This document shows, in pieces, positions 26,057-35,233 of a stretch of 64,000 nucleotides of DNA. How positions within the stretch are numbered: position 1 is the stretch's first letter; each line of letters begins with the position of its first letter. The stretch lies in the NCBI GenBank assembly GCA_963789215.1, contig CAWBJY010000006.1, positions 1 through 64,000 on the forward strand. Reading direction: 5' to 3'. The stretch comes from Phormidesmis sp963789215 (GTDB taxonomy: Bacteria; Cyanobacteriota; Cyanobacteriia; Phormidesmidales; Phormidesmidaceae). Both the position numbers and the translations under genes were made by a program. The notes beneath the pieces are model-generated. The model did not search any database and was not told the origin of the DNA. It worked only from the letters and a program-made list of their open reading frames with translations.

Positions 26057-26890
26057 CTACAGCATCTCTAGCGGGATTGGACGAGCAGGTTGAGGAAAAG
26101 CGCGATCTAGCATCTCTAATTCTTCTACGCTTAGCTTCAGATTAATAGCCGCGTAGTTCTGTTCTACATGCTCAATGCGGCTCGCTTTTGGAATTACAAC
26201 AACGTTGTCTTGATGCAACAGCCAGGCGATCGCCACTTGCGCCGCACTCATCTCATGCGCTGTTGCAATCTTCTCCAAGGTCTGATCCTTCAGCAGTCGC
26301 CCCTGCTCAATCGGAGAATAAGCTATGATAGGAATAGCCTGCTTCTCGCACCAGGGCAACAAATTTAGCTCAATGCCGCGCCGCGTTAGGTTATACAACA
26401 CCTGGTTAGTTGCGATCGCATCCCCGCCCGAAAGTGCGATCGCCTTCTTCATATCATCCGTATCAAAATTGCTCACTCCATAGTCTCGAATCTTACCCGC
26501 CTGCTTCAGCGTCTCAAAGGCATCCAGCGTTTCAGCAAGCGGCACAGACCCGCGCCAGTGCAGCAAATACAGATCGAGTGTGTCGGTCTTTAACCGCTTA
26601 AGACTTCGCTCGCAAGCCGCGATCGCTCCCTGCTTAGAAGCATTATGCGGATACACTTTACTCACCAAAAATACCTGTGAACGGCGATCGCCGACCGCTT
26701 CGGCTACGACTTCTTCCGCTCCGCCTTCTCCATACATTTCAGCCGTATCAATCAGCGTTACCCCTAGCTCCATGCCCCGCCGCAGCGCTGCTATCTCCTG
26801 CTGTCGGCGCTGAGCATTCTCTCCCATTCGCCAGGTGCCCATCCCAAATGCGGGTAGCTTTTGCCCGGAAGGTAGCTGAAACATTTTCAC
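26057..26890 (-). CDS. Aldo/keto reductase
   Basis: The 277-aa NADPH-dependent aldo/keto reductase reduces aldehydes and ketones. The catalytic tetrad is readable: Asp and Tyr in LIDTAEMYGEGGAE, Lys in LVSKVYPHN, His in LYLLHWRG. The C-terminal IPKASRIEHVEQN binds the cofactor. It starts MKMFQLPSGQKLPAFGMGTWRMG, typical of the DkgA-like group. It ends 33 bp before glsA on the same strand, so the two may form one transcript with this gene first. Confidence 0.93.
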   Translation of the reverse strand: MKMFQLPSGQKLPAFGMGTWRMGENAQRRQQEIAALRRGMELGVTLIDTAEMYGEGGAEEVVAEAVGDRRSQVFLVSKVYPHNASKQGAIAACERSLKRLKTDTLDLYLLHWRGSVPLAETLDAFETLKQAGKIRDYGVSNFDTDDMKKAIALSGGDAIATNQVLYNLTRRGIELNLLPWCEKQAIPIIAYSPIEQGRLLKDQTLEKIATAHEMSAAQVAIAWLLHQDNVVVIPKASRIEHVEQNYAAINLKLSVEELEMLDRAFPQPARPIPLEML

Positions 26891-27125
26891 AACTCAAATC
26901 ACCTTATTTAGCTAGTAGGTACATTCGAGCATGATTTATTCGCGATCGCATCTATCCCCAGCTACGATTGAGGCAAAGTCTGCGATCGCAATAGAGCTAT
27001 GCATCTTGCGATAGAGGCCACGAAAAAGCATCAGATATAACCTCAAGATCTAAAGAGCTAGCTGACGAGAATAGAAAATCCAGCGCGGCAGCTTTTTTTA
27101 TCAACAATGTCTACATTAGGAAAGA

Positions 27126-28037
27126 ATGCTATATAGAACGCTCGGAAAAACTCAGGAAAAGGTTTCTGCAATCGGGCTAGGCGGCTTTCATATCGGCCAT
27201 CCTGAAGATGAACAGGACAGCATTCGCCTTATTCATAGCGCGATCGACCGGGGCATTACCTTTATGGATAACTCCTGGGACTACAACGACGGCATCAGCG
27301 AGATCCGAATGGGCAAAGCTTTAGAACAAAGCGGCTACCGAGACAAAGTCTTTTTGATGACTAAAATCGACGGACGCACTCAAGCCTCTGCGACTAAGCA
27401 GATTGAACAGTCACTAGGCAGGCTGCGAACCGACTGCGTTGATCTGTTGCAGTTTCACGAAGTGCTGCGGCTAGAAGATCCTGACCGCATTTTTGCCGAA
27501 GAAGGTGCGATCGCTGCCTTCAAAGCAGCCAAAGAAGCCGGCAAGGTTCGCTATATTGGCTTTACCGGCCACAAAGATCCGCTCGTTCACCTGCGGATGC
27601 TCGAAGTCGCCAAACAGCACGACTTTGAGTTTGACGCGGTGCAAATGCCCCTAAACGTTATGGACGCTCACTTTCGCAGCTTTGAGCATCAGGTGCTACC
27701 GAAGCTAGTTGACGCTAACGTTGGCGTGATTGGGATGAAGTCGATGGGAGATAGCCATATTCTTAAGAGTAAAGTGGTAAAACCCATTGAATGTCTGCAT
27801 TACGCGCTGAATTTGCCAACCTCGGTGGTGGTCACGGGCATCGAGCGCATGGAAATTTTAGACCAGGCCATCGAAGCCGCCGACAGCTTTCAACCGATGA
27901 GCGATGAGGCCGTCTCAGCGCTTTTAGCTCGCACCGCAGAAGCCGCCAAATCTGGAGAGTACGAACCCTTTAAAACAGGCGTTAAGTTCGACCAAACTGC
28001 ACTTAATCCCGCGTGGCTGGGCGCACCTGCGGCCTGA
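27126..28037 (+). CDS. Aldo/keto reductase family protein
   Basis: The 303-aa protein differs from the neighbouring reductase and belongs to the YajO/Tas-like side of the superfamily. The tetrad residues appear in FMDNSWDYNDGISE, LMTKIDGR and LLQFHEVL. The substrate is unknown. It starts MLYRTLGKTQEKVSAIGLGGFHIG with AGGAA (27118-27122) just before the ATG. It converges on the epoxide-hydrolase-like gene. Confidence 0.9.
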   Translation: MLYRTLGKTQEKVSAIGLGGFHIGHPEDEQDSIRLIHSAIDRGITFMDNSWDYNDGISEIRMGKALEQSGYRDKVFLMTKIDGRTQASATKQIEQSLGRLRTDCVDLLQFHEVLRLEDPDRIFAEEGAIAAFKAAKEAGKVRYIGFTGHKDPLVHLRMLEVAKQHDFEFDAVQMPLNVMDAHFRSFEHQVLPKLVDANVGVIGMKSMGDSHILKSKVVKPIECLHYALNLPTSVVVTGIERMEILDQAIEAADSFQPMSDEAVSALLARTAEAAKSGEYEPFKTGVKFDQTALNPAWLGAPAA

Positions 28038-28069
28038 GCTATAGAGCTGAGCTATAGATCTAAAACAGC

Positions 28070-28924
28070 TCACTGCAACTCACCGTCTAAAAACGCTCGC
28101 ATGTATTGATTTACCTGCCCTGGCTGTTCCTGTTGCACCCAATGGCTACAGTCAGGGATATATCGAATTTTAAACGTCTCTACATACTCATTTGTGCCGT
28201 AGGTAAGTTCTTTCCCTAGCGCCTTATCATCCTCTCCCCAAATCATCAGAGTAGGCACCTTCAGCACGCCCCACTGCTTATCCAAAAACCCTTCAGACTG
28301 GAAAATATCGCGGTAGTAATTCAACATAGCCGTGACAGCGCCTGGCTTTGCAGCCGCAGCGACTAGCACGTCTAAATCTTCTTCTGTAAACGCATTGGGA
28401 TTAACTGCCTGGTCTCTAAAAATCGATCGAATAACCGCATAGTTGTTTGACTTTATCAACAGCTCGGGCAGCGCAGGTAGCTGAAACAGTGCAATATACC
28501 AGCTCTTTAATAGCTGCTGGGGCGTACGCAGTCCCTGGGCAAACTTAGCCGGATGCGGCAAATTTAGCACAATCAGCCGTTCGAGCATTTCGGGATAGGC
28601 ATAAGCAAAGCTCCAGGCGATCGCCCCTCCCCAATCGTGACCGACCAAAACGCATTTCTCATATCCCAGCGCCCGAATCACCCCCGCCACATCTTTAACT
28701 AGCTCAGACAAAGCGTAAGCAGACTGCTCTTTCGGTTTGTCGCTCTCGTTATAGCCGCGCAAATCTATCGCCACCGCCTTGTAGTTTTTACCAAATTCAC
28801 TAAGCTGATGCCGCCAAGAGTACCAACACTCTGGAAACCCGTGCAAAAACAATATTAAAGGCCCTTCGCCTTCAGTTACATAATGCAGCCGAATGCCGTT
28901 GGTTTCAAGATAATCGTGTTGCAT
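28070..28924 (-). CDS. Alpha/beta hydrolase, epoxide hydrolase-like
   Basis: The 284-aa alpha/beta-hydrolase has HGFPECWYSWRHQL (oxyanion HGxP) and a nucleophile elbow VGHDWGG with Asp97 as nucleophile, as in soluble epoxide hydrolases and haloalkane dehalogenases rather than Ser esterases. A late His is in PDCSHWVQQEQP. Cap-domain tyrosines that would confirm epoxide hydrolysis cannot be placed with certainty. It lies 12 bp downstream of a broken FAD-enzyme gene and was probably co-transcribed with it. Confidence 0.88.
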   Translation of the reverse strand: MQHDYLETNGIRLHYVTEGEGPLILFLHGFPECWYSWRHQLSEFGKNYKAVAIDLRGYNESDKPKEQSAYALSELVKDVAGVIRALGYEKCVLVGHDWGGAIAWSFAYAYPEMLERLIVLNLPHPAKFAQGLRTPQQLLKSWYIALFQLPALPELLIKSNNYAVIRSIFRDQAVNPNAFTEEDLDVLVAAAAKPGAVTAMLNYYRDIFQSEGFLDKQWGVLKVPTLMIWGEDDKALGKELTYGTNEYVETFKIRYIPDCSHWVQQEQPGQVNQYMRAFLDGELQ

Positions 28925-28936
28925 AGAGAGTCCCTT

Positions 28937-29209
28937 TTACGTGAGCGCTTTCAAGATTAGCTTTGGATTTAGCAGTTTGCTAGGCGAGTCGATCATGTGG
29001 GTGATTCTGGCTAAGGCCACCGTTAGCTCACCATCTGTGTGAGTTTTGGCCACCAGTTTACGCATGTATCCAACGGCGGCGGATTTATCTATGCGATCGC
29101 GCTCCACCATCAAAACCTCATCAAAAACCTCCGAAAGCACTTTGGCGCTCAGCAGTCCGGCAATGCTGCCGCCAATGACGATGGCTCTTTTAGGCTGGGT
29201 TTGACTCAC
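28937..29209 (-). pseudogene. FAD-dependent oxidoreductase remnant with internal deletion
   Basis: The 90-residue frame joins two distant parts of one enzyme. Residues 8-37 are the N-terminal FAD-binding Rossmann motif (VIGGSIAGLLSAKVLSE, then VLMVERD). Residues 48-90 (YMRKLVAKTHTDGELTVALARI, then PSKLLNPKLIL) look like the extreme C-terminus of the same class of FAD-dependent monooxygenase/dehydrogenase. About 300 residues of substrate and FAD-binding core are missing. The deletion kept the frame and there are no internal stops. Function is unlikely. Confidence 0.65.
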
Positions 29210-29298
29210 TTGAGATAGGCTCCGTTCGCTGATATTGAGTTTGATAGGGTTCTTAAACGATATAACTTATAGTGAGATCTGGTTTTTGAGTAGCCAAC

Positions 29299-30711
29299 AT
29301 GTTGAGCAGCGAATCGAAGCCGCAACCCGCGCGTACGTTAGCAGATGTTTATCGGACGCTACAGCCTACGCCGCTCACGACGGCGGCAGAACTTGCTGCT
29401 TTCTATATCTCAGATATTAACGCTGTGCGCGGCGGTGACAAGATGCAGAGGTTACAACTTCGTTTGCAACGCGCCTACGCCGATCGCATTCCCTTTAAAG
29501 CCTGCGTGATGGGGCACCGTGGCGTCGGCAAATCGACAGAAATCTCGCGCCTGCTAGCCCAGATATCACCGCAGTTTCAAGCCATTCGCTTTAGTGCCAC
29601 AACGGTACTAGATCCGGGCAGCTTTAAGCCGCTAGATGTGCTTTTAGTGATGATGATGGAATTGGCTAAGGCTACGGCTAAACCTATCGGAGAGGGTGGA
29701 GCCGGCCATCGCCCTTCCCAGGCAAGGCTGCAAGAAATTTGGGACTGGTTTTCTACTGAGAAAGAAACCCGCCAGCTAGCTGAGCAAGCGGCTCTGACGG
29801 TAGAGGCTGGCGTCGGTGCTAAAGAAGATTCGCTATGGAACAAGGTGCTAGGGCTATTTGCCACGCTAAAGGGCGAGATTAAATTTGCGTCAGCGCGGAC
29901 GCAAGAGGTGGTTACCTATCGGCTCACGCGGCTAGATTTGCTGATAGAGGTGGCCAATCGGTTGCTAGATGAATGTAACGATGCCATGCGGCGAGCAACT
30001 GGAAAGCAGTGGCTCTTTGTGGGTGAAGACTTCGATCGAGCGGGCATTCCCAGTACGCAGATCGAGAATTTGTTTATTAACTATGCCAACATTTTTCAAG
30101 AACTGCGATCGCACCTCATATTTACCCTACCGATTAGCCTCTACTATTCCGCTAAAGCGACGCGTCTCCCTTTTTCTGGCGACTGTAGCTTTGTCATTCC
30201 AGATACGCCCGTGTTTGACTCAGCGCATGTTGCCAATCAAGGCGGTCGAGCCGCCGTGGTCAAAGCGTTGGCGGCTCGGATGGATTTGCAACTGTTTGAA
30301 CTGGACAAGCTGTCTCGGCTGATTGTGGCTTCTGGCGGCAACCTGCGAGATTTATTCAGCCTAATCAACTATGCCGCCGATGGCGCATTTATCAGAGGGG
30401 TTGCCAAAATAGACGATGCCGACGCAGATGCTGCCATCGTCAACCTGCGCAGCGACTATGAAAGACGCTTGGGTCAAAGTCCCTACGACCCGGAAGACAT
30501 TGACTATGAAGACAAAGCTAAGCTGCTTGTGAGGATATATAACGGCGAAAAAGAGGCCCAAATAACCAATCCGGCGCTTTATTCTTTGTTAAATTCTCGG
30601 GCTGTGCAGGAGTTCAACGGGCAGCGGTGGTTTGGCATTCATCCGTTGGTGGTGGATATTTTAGTGGCGCAGGAGTATCTACCCGTAGGAGCACCCGGTG
30701 GCACCTTTTGA
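29299..30711 (+). CDS. P-loop ATPase of module 2
   Basis: The 470-aa P-loop NTPase is paralogous to the ATPase at 15279. Walker A is MGHRGVGKSTEISRL (about residues 76-86). Walker B is LFVGEDFDRAG, followed by LIFTLPISLYYSAK, which lines up strand for strand with module 1 (FDNLDR, then IIYTVPISVL). A C-terminal helical domain contains LIVASGGNLRDLFSLINYA, matching EASGGHVRQLMQMV in module 1. It has no membrane helix or recognised effector domain. Its stop overlaps the TPR gene by 14 bases. Unlike module 1 its frame is intact. Confidence 0.82.
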   Translation: MLSSESKPQPARTLADVYRTLQPTPLTTAAELAAFYISDINAVRGGDKMQRLQLRLQRAYADRIPFKACVMGHRGVGKSTEISRLLAQISPQFQAIRFSATTVLDPGSFKPLDVLLVMMMELAKATAKPIGEGGAGHRPSQARLQEIWDWFSTEKETRQLAEQAALTVEAGVGAKEDSLWNKVLGLFATLKGEIKFASARTQEVVTYRLTRLDLLIEVANRLLDECNDAMRRATGKQWLFVGEDFDRAGIPSTQIENLFINYANIFQELRSHLIFTLPISLYYSAKATRLPFSGDCSFVIPDTPVFDSAHVANQGGRAAVVKALAARMDLQLFELDKLSRLIVASGGNLRDLFSLINYAADGAFIRGVAKIDDADADAAIVNLRSDYERRLGQSPYDPEDIDYEDKAKLLVRIYNGEKEAQITNPALYSLLNSRAVQEFNGQRWFGIHPLVVDILVAQEYLPVGAPGGTF

Positions 30712-32547
30712 TGAGCCAATCGCCGCAGGCAGTATTGTTGAAGTTAGTGGGCGCTTACTGCTGTGGGCGAATCGGGACGGTAGGGGACTTGCCCGCGTGG
30801 AATATAGCTCAGAGTTTTCCCGTCAGCAGGTTCTGCAACGTTTGCAAAGCGAGTTGGCCAAGCGGGGCGTTGAGCTAATTAATATTGAGCTGCCTACCCG
30901 TCGAACCGCGCCGGAGGTAGTGCAATTTTTGCTGGAGACATTGGCAACTGTACCTAGTGGCGTGGTGTCTGTGTCTGGTTTTGCTACTGCGTTTCAAGCG
31001 GGCGATCGCCTAGAAGATTCTCTGCGCGTCCTCAATTTTAATCGAGAGACTCTCACCGCCTTTCCCCTTCGACAAATTTGGTGGATGACGCCGGTTCTGC
31101 TGCAAACCTCCCTCCACGCCATGCCAGATTTGCACGGTTGGTTTAGTCCGCAGTTAGCGCTCACTCAATCCATATCGGGCAGTGGTGATAGTTCTTCAGA
31201 GTCTCGCGAACTCATCACCTACAGCCAGTCGCAAAACAGCAACTTTGACGATGCTCGCCAACGCAGCCGTCAGTTGCTCGCTCAGCTTGAAGCGGCTCAA
31301 AGTGCAGGGGCGGCAGATATAGATTTAGTGACCACGTATTTGTTACCCGCGTTAGAGAGCTTGGCAGAAGTCGGTGCCCAGAAGGAACTACGACATTTAA
31401 CCGTGCAGTATGAGAAATTACTAAATCTGTTGCAGGATCTCGACGCTTCCACAGAGCAAAATGAACAACATTTAAAGATTGCTAGTAGTCTAGATAGCCT
31501 AGCGCGACTATATTACTTGCAGGGTTTTTATGACAGAGCCGAGCCTTTGTTTCGAAGGCATTGGAAATCAGGAAAGCGGAACTGGGCGATCGCCATCCTT
31601 CCACCGCCAGCCAGTCTGAATAACTTGGCAGGACTGTATCGGTCGCAGGGCCGCTATGGAGAGGCCGAACCGTTGTATCTAGAAGCGCTCGAAATCAGGA
31701 AAGCGGAACTGGGCGATCGCCATCCCGACACCGCCAGCAGTCTGAATAACTTGGCAGGACTGTATCGAGTCGCAGGGCCGCTATGGAGAGGCCGAACCGT
31801 TGTTTCTAGAAGCGCTCGAAATCAGTAAAGCGGAACTGGGCGATCGCCATCCCGCCACCGCCAGCAGTCTGAATAACTTGGCAGGTACTGTACGATTCGC
31901 AGGGCCGCTATGGAGAGGCCGAACCGTTGTATCTAGAAGCGCTCGAAATCAGGAAAGCGGAACTGGGCGATCGCCATCCCGCCACCGCCAGCAGTCTGAA
32001 TAACTTGGCAGGACTGTACAATTCGCAGGGCCGCTATGGAGAGGCCGAACCGTTGTATTCTAGAAGCGCTCGAAATCAGGAAAGCGGAACTGGGCGATCG
32101 CCATCCCGCCACCGCCAGCAGTCTGAATAACTTGGCGTACTGTACGAGTCACAGGGGCGCTATGGAGAGGCCGAACCGTTGTATCTAGAAGCGCTCGAAA
32201 TCAGGAAAGCGGAACTGGGCGATCGCCATCCCTCCACCGCCAGCAGTCTGAATAATTTGGCAGAGCTGTATCGGTCACAGGGCCGCTATGGAGAGGCGGA
32301 ACCGTTATTTCTAGAAGCGCTCGAAATTAGTAAAGCGGAACTGGGCGATCGCCATCCCTCCACCGCCGGAAGTCTGTTTAATCTTGCAGTACTTTACCAC
32401 CAAACCCAACGACACCAACAGGCACTATCCTATATTCAACAAGCCTTAGAAATCTACGTCTCAACGCTAGGCTCCGAGCATCCAAACACTCAAACCGCTC
32501 ACAGTTGGCTTCTACCTATTCAGCAAGCAGTCGATGATTCTGCATAA
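30698..32547 (+). pseudogene. TPR-repeat partner protein of module 2, reading frame interrupted by indels
   Basis: The reconstructed product is about 615 aa, from GTG 30698 overlapping the ATPase. Residues 1-165 form a Walker-less NTPase-like domain (VEVSGRLLLWANRDGRG; LNFNRETLTAFPLRQIWWMT; FSPQL) equivalent to the N-terminus of the module 1 partner. A helical linker is followed by 42-residue kinesin-light-chain-type TPRs (LNNLAGLYRSQGRYGEAEPL; EIRKAELGDRHPDT). Compared unit to unit, single-base changes lie at about 31558 (lost), 31612 (gained), 31768 (gained), 31886 (gained), 32059 (gained) and 32137 (lost). The C-terminal frame from about 32138 to 32547 is open but not in phase with the start. 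Confidence 0.62.
31486..32500 (+). repeat. 126-bp tandem repeat, seven to eight TPR units
   Basis: Units with a period of about 126 bp begin near 31486 (diverged), 31613, 31739, 31866, 31993, 32120, 32246 and 32371 (partly diverged). Central units are almost identical in DNA. Most units contain GGCGATCGCC, a HIP1 octamer. Single-base indels fall between the units' SLNN and EPL codons. Confidence 0.88.
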
Positions 32548-32716
32548 GGTCGTCCTGCTTCAATCAATGCCAGCCGTCGCAGCCGTTTCCCCATAGATAG
32601 TGCTCGGCTTTCGAAGTCTCGACGATTTGCATCAGTCCACTCGCTTGCTATTTTCTCATTTCAAACTATCTTTAAAGGCGTCTACCAAACAGAAGATACT
32701 CGTCTGAGGAAAACCC

Positions 32717-34504
32717 ATGAAGCGCCGCTGGCTATCTATTGTCTTAGGGGTTTGTATGGCCGCAGCCACCTTGTTACTGTGTAACCTCCCCGCTAAGTCG
32801 CAAGCTGGCCACATTGCAAAGGGAACCGGCGGCGCAGTCGCCAGCGTAGACGCTCGAGCTAGCCAAATTGGGATTGAAACCCTCAGAGCAGGCGGGAATG
32901 CAGTCGATGCTGCGATCGCGACTGCCGCTGCTTTAGGCGTTGTTGAACCCTTCGCCTCGGGGATTGGCGGCGGGGGCTTTATGCTGATCTACCAGCCCGA
33001 GCAAAACACCGTTGTGACCCTGGATAGCCGAGAAGAAGCGCCCGCTGCCACCACACCCGATCTCTTCCGCGACCCAGAGAGTGAAACTGGTGAGCCTTTA
33101 CCTTTTTCTCCTAACCGTATTAGCAGCGGACTCGCCGTTGGCGTACCGGGCACGCCCTTACACTGGGCAACCGCCGCAGAACGCTACGGAACCCAATCCC
33201 TTTCGGATTTGCTGCAACCTGCGATCGCTCTCGCTCGCCAAGGGTTTCTCGTACTTCCTACCTTTTCTAGCCAAATAGAACAGAACAAAGAGCGCTTCGC
33301 TGCTTTTTCTAGTACCCGATCTCTCTACTTACCCAACGACCAACCGCCCAAAGTCGGCACTCAGTTTCGCAATCTGGACCTAGCCAAAACCTATCAAATT
33401 ATGGCCGATCGGGGCGTCAATGCCTTTTACCGGGGAGAGATTGGAGATGCGATCGCCCAAACTACTCAAGCCCCGCCTACCGTCGCCGATCCACCTTTCA
33501 AATCGTATCCTGGCCGTCTTACCCCCGCCGATTTAGACCGCTACGAAGTTCGCATTCGCCCCGCTGTAGAAAGCACCTATCGCGACTACCGCTTCTACGG
33601 TATGGGGCTTCCTAGCAGCGGCGGCACCACCGTCGCCCAAACGCTAAACCTGTTGGAACCCTACAACCTCGCCACGCTAGATCGCGCCCAGGCTCTGCAC
33701 CTGCTCATCGAAGCCGAGCGCCTCGCCTTTGCCGATCGCAATGCTTACATAGGCGATCCCGAATTTGTCGATGTACCCTCACCCGGACTCTTAAACAAAG
33801 CCTACGTGCAAGAACGCCCCCTCGCGCCCGCGCCGCCAACCAACGAAGCTAGCTACGTAGCACTCCCTGGCAATCCGCTCCCCTACCAGCAAGATCCTAG
33901 CCCTAGCCTCACTAGCGCCGCCGTTGCCCAAGCTTCTAGCCCAGAAGGTCTTTCTACTACGCACCTTACCGTTGTCGATGCCAGCGGCATGATTGTCTCC
34001 TATACGCTTACGATCGAATCCACTGGCGGCACGGGCATAGTCGTTCCTGGCTATGGCTTTATCTTAAATAACGAACTCACCGACTTCGATACAGAAGTCC
34101 CCCATCCCAACGTGCCAGAACCTGGCAAGCGACCCCGCAGCAGCATCGCGCCTACGATTGCCTTTGCCCCCGACGGCAGCATATTAGCTTTTGGCTCTCC
34201 TGGCGGCTCCACCATCATTACCACCGTGCTAAATATTGCAACAAACTTGATTGACTTTGGCATGGATTTAGAAAATGCGATCGCGGCTCCAAGGCTCTCT
34301 CAGCGCAACAACGGCACCACCCAAGTTGACCTAGGCTTTGAGAATACGGAGCTAGGCAAACAGCTTTCTTTGCTCGGTCATCAGCTGAACCCAACTGATG
34401 AAATTGGAGCCGCTACTGGCCTTGTTATCAGCCCAGAAGGAGACATTACAGCCGCCGCAGAACCTGTGCGCAGAGGGGGCGGCAGCGCGATAACCTTGAA
34501 ATAG
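32717..34504 (+). CDS. ggt: Gamma-glutamyltransferase
   Basis: The 595-aa N-terminal-nucleophile hydrolase cleaves the gamma-glutamyl bond of glutathione and related peptides. A signal peptide is visible (KRRWLSIVLGVCMAAATLLLC, cleavage near residue 30), so it acts in the periplasm. The precursor should self-cleave before the Thr of TTHLTVVD (about residue 414) to give large and small subunits. GNAVDAAIATAAALGVVEP and GIGGGGFML are large-subunit signatures, and SSIAPT and GSPGGS lie in the small subunit. It is not coupled to its neighbours. Confidence 0.96.
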   Translation: MKRRWLSIVLGVCMAAATLLLCNLPAKSQAGHIAKGTGGAVASVDARASQIGIETLRAGGNAVDAAIATAAALGVVEPFASGIGGGGFMLIYQPEQNTVVTLDSREEAPAATTPDLFRDPESETGEPLPFSPNRISSGLAVGVPGTPLHWATAAERYGTQSLSDLLQPAIALARQGFLVLPTFSSQIEQNKERFAAFSSTRSLYLPNDQPPKVGTQFRNLDLAKTYQIMADRGVNAFYRGEIGDAIAQTTQAPPTVADPPFKSYPGRLTPADLDRYEVRIRPAVESTYRDYRFYGMGLPSSGGTTVAQTLNLLEPYNLATLDRAQALHLLIEAERLAFADRNAYIGDPEFVDVPSPGLLNKAYVQERPLAPAPPTNEASYVALPGNPLPYQQDPSPSLTSAAVAQASSPEGLSTTHLTVVDASGMIVSYTLTIESTGGTGIVVPGYGFILNNELTDFDTEVPHPNVPEPGKRPRSSIAPTIAFAPDGSILAFGSPGGSTIITTVLNIATNLIDFGMDLENAIAAPRLSQRNNGTTQVDLGFENTELGKQLSLLGHQLNPTDEIGAATGLVISPEGDITAAAEPVRRGGGSAITLK

Positions 34505-34567
34505 ATAACAGAGAGAAGCTTTAAGCTGCTGGCAAATAGAGTTGAGATGTGGGTGAGGATTTAGAGG

Positions 34568-35200
34568 CTAAAACTGATAGCGCTGCTCGCCCACCCATAG
34601 GCTCACAGGCACGCTCTTACCTTTGTCGTCTACTTTTACATCCACTACAAACGCCTGATTTTCTGAGCGCTGTATATCGCTAATCTGCGAATTGATATCA
34701 TTCCGCTGAGACTCGGGCATGTAGTAAGTTTCCAGTCCGTATTCTATTTGCCATCCGTTATAGAGACCTTTCAAAGCAACCTGATTTTGAGGAAGATTTT
34801 GAGGGCGATCGCTACTGACGGCCACTGGCTTCCAAGCCGCAGGCACCTCGCCCTTCGCAGCAGCAGGGGCTTGCAGCGTGACATACACCGTCTTATTAGC
34901 GACCTGCTCCTCACCCAGCGTACTTTTACCGCCCGGCAAATCTATTAGCGTGTCTCTAGAGGAAATATCAAAGCCTAGCGTTTGAGAATAGCCTCGCATT
35001 AAATCGTAAGGATCGACAGGTGCGGTTTGTAGCGTAACGGTTTGACCATTTTTATAGGTCATATAGCTTTGAAACGGAACCGCTACAATAATCGCCGATT
35101 GCAGCAGCATCGCGGCCAAAAAACGTCCCGTTAAAAAGCGCGGTGCCGGTGGCGTAGACGCGATCGCCTCTTTTGAATCTGACACAGTTGAATAGCTCAT
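34568..35200 (-). CDS. GDYXXLXY-type membrane-anchored protein
   Basis: The 210-aa protein has a single N-terminal helix (FLAAMLLQSAIIVAVPF) and an extracytoplasmic domain. The family is usually recognised by the motif GDYxxLxY after DPxDLxR. Here the segment is DPYDLMRGYSQTLGFDIS, so only part of that motif remains. Such proteins usually lie next to a DUF2157 membrane protein, as here (33-bp gap, same strand), and the two may form a complex. The function of both families is unknown. Confidence 0.7.
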   Translation of the reverse strand: MSYSTVSDSKEAIASTPPAPRFLTGRFLAAMLLQSAIIVAVPFQSYMTYKNGQTVTLQTAPVDPYDLMRGYSQTLGFDISSRDTLIDLPGGKSTLGEEQVANKTVYVTLQAPAAAKGEVPAAWKPVAVSSDRPQNLPQNQVALKGLYNGWQIEYGLETYYMPESQRNDINSQISDIQRSENQAFVVDVKVDDKGKSVPVSLWVGEQRYQF

Positions 35201-35233
35201 AATTTCTCTCCAAGATCGATAACTTGCAACCCA

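Noticed and set aside
28937..32547. Integrated element carrying module 2
   Set aside because: No integrase, att-like duplication, tRNA or clear base-composition border was found around it.
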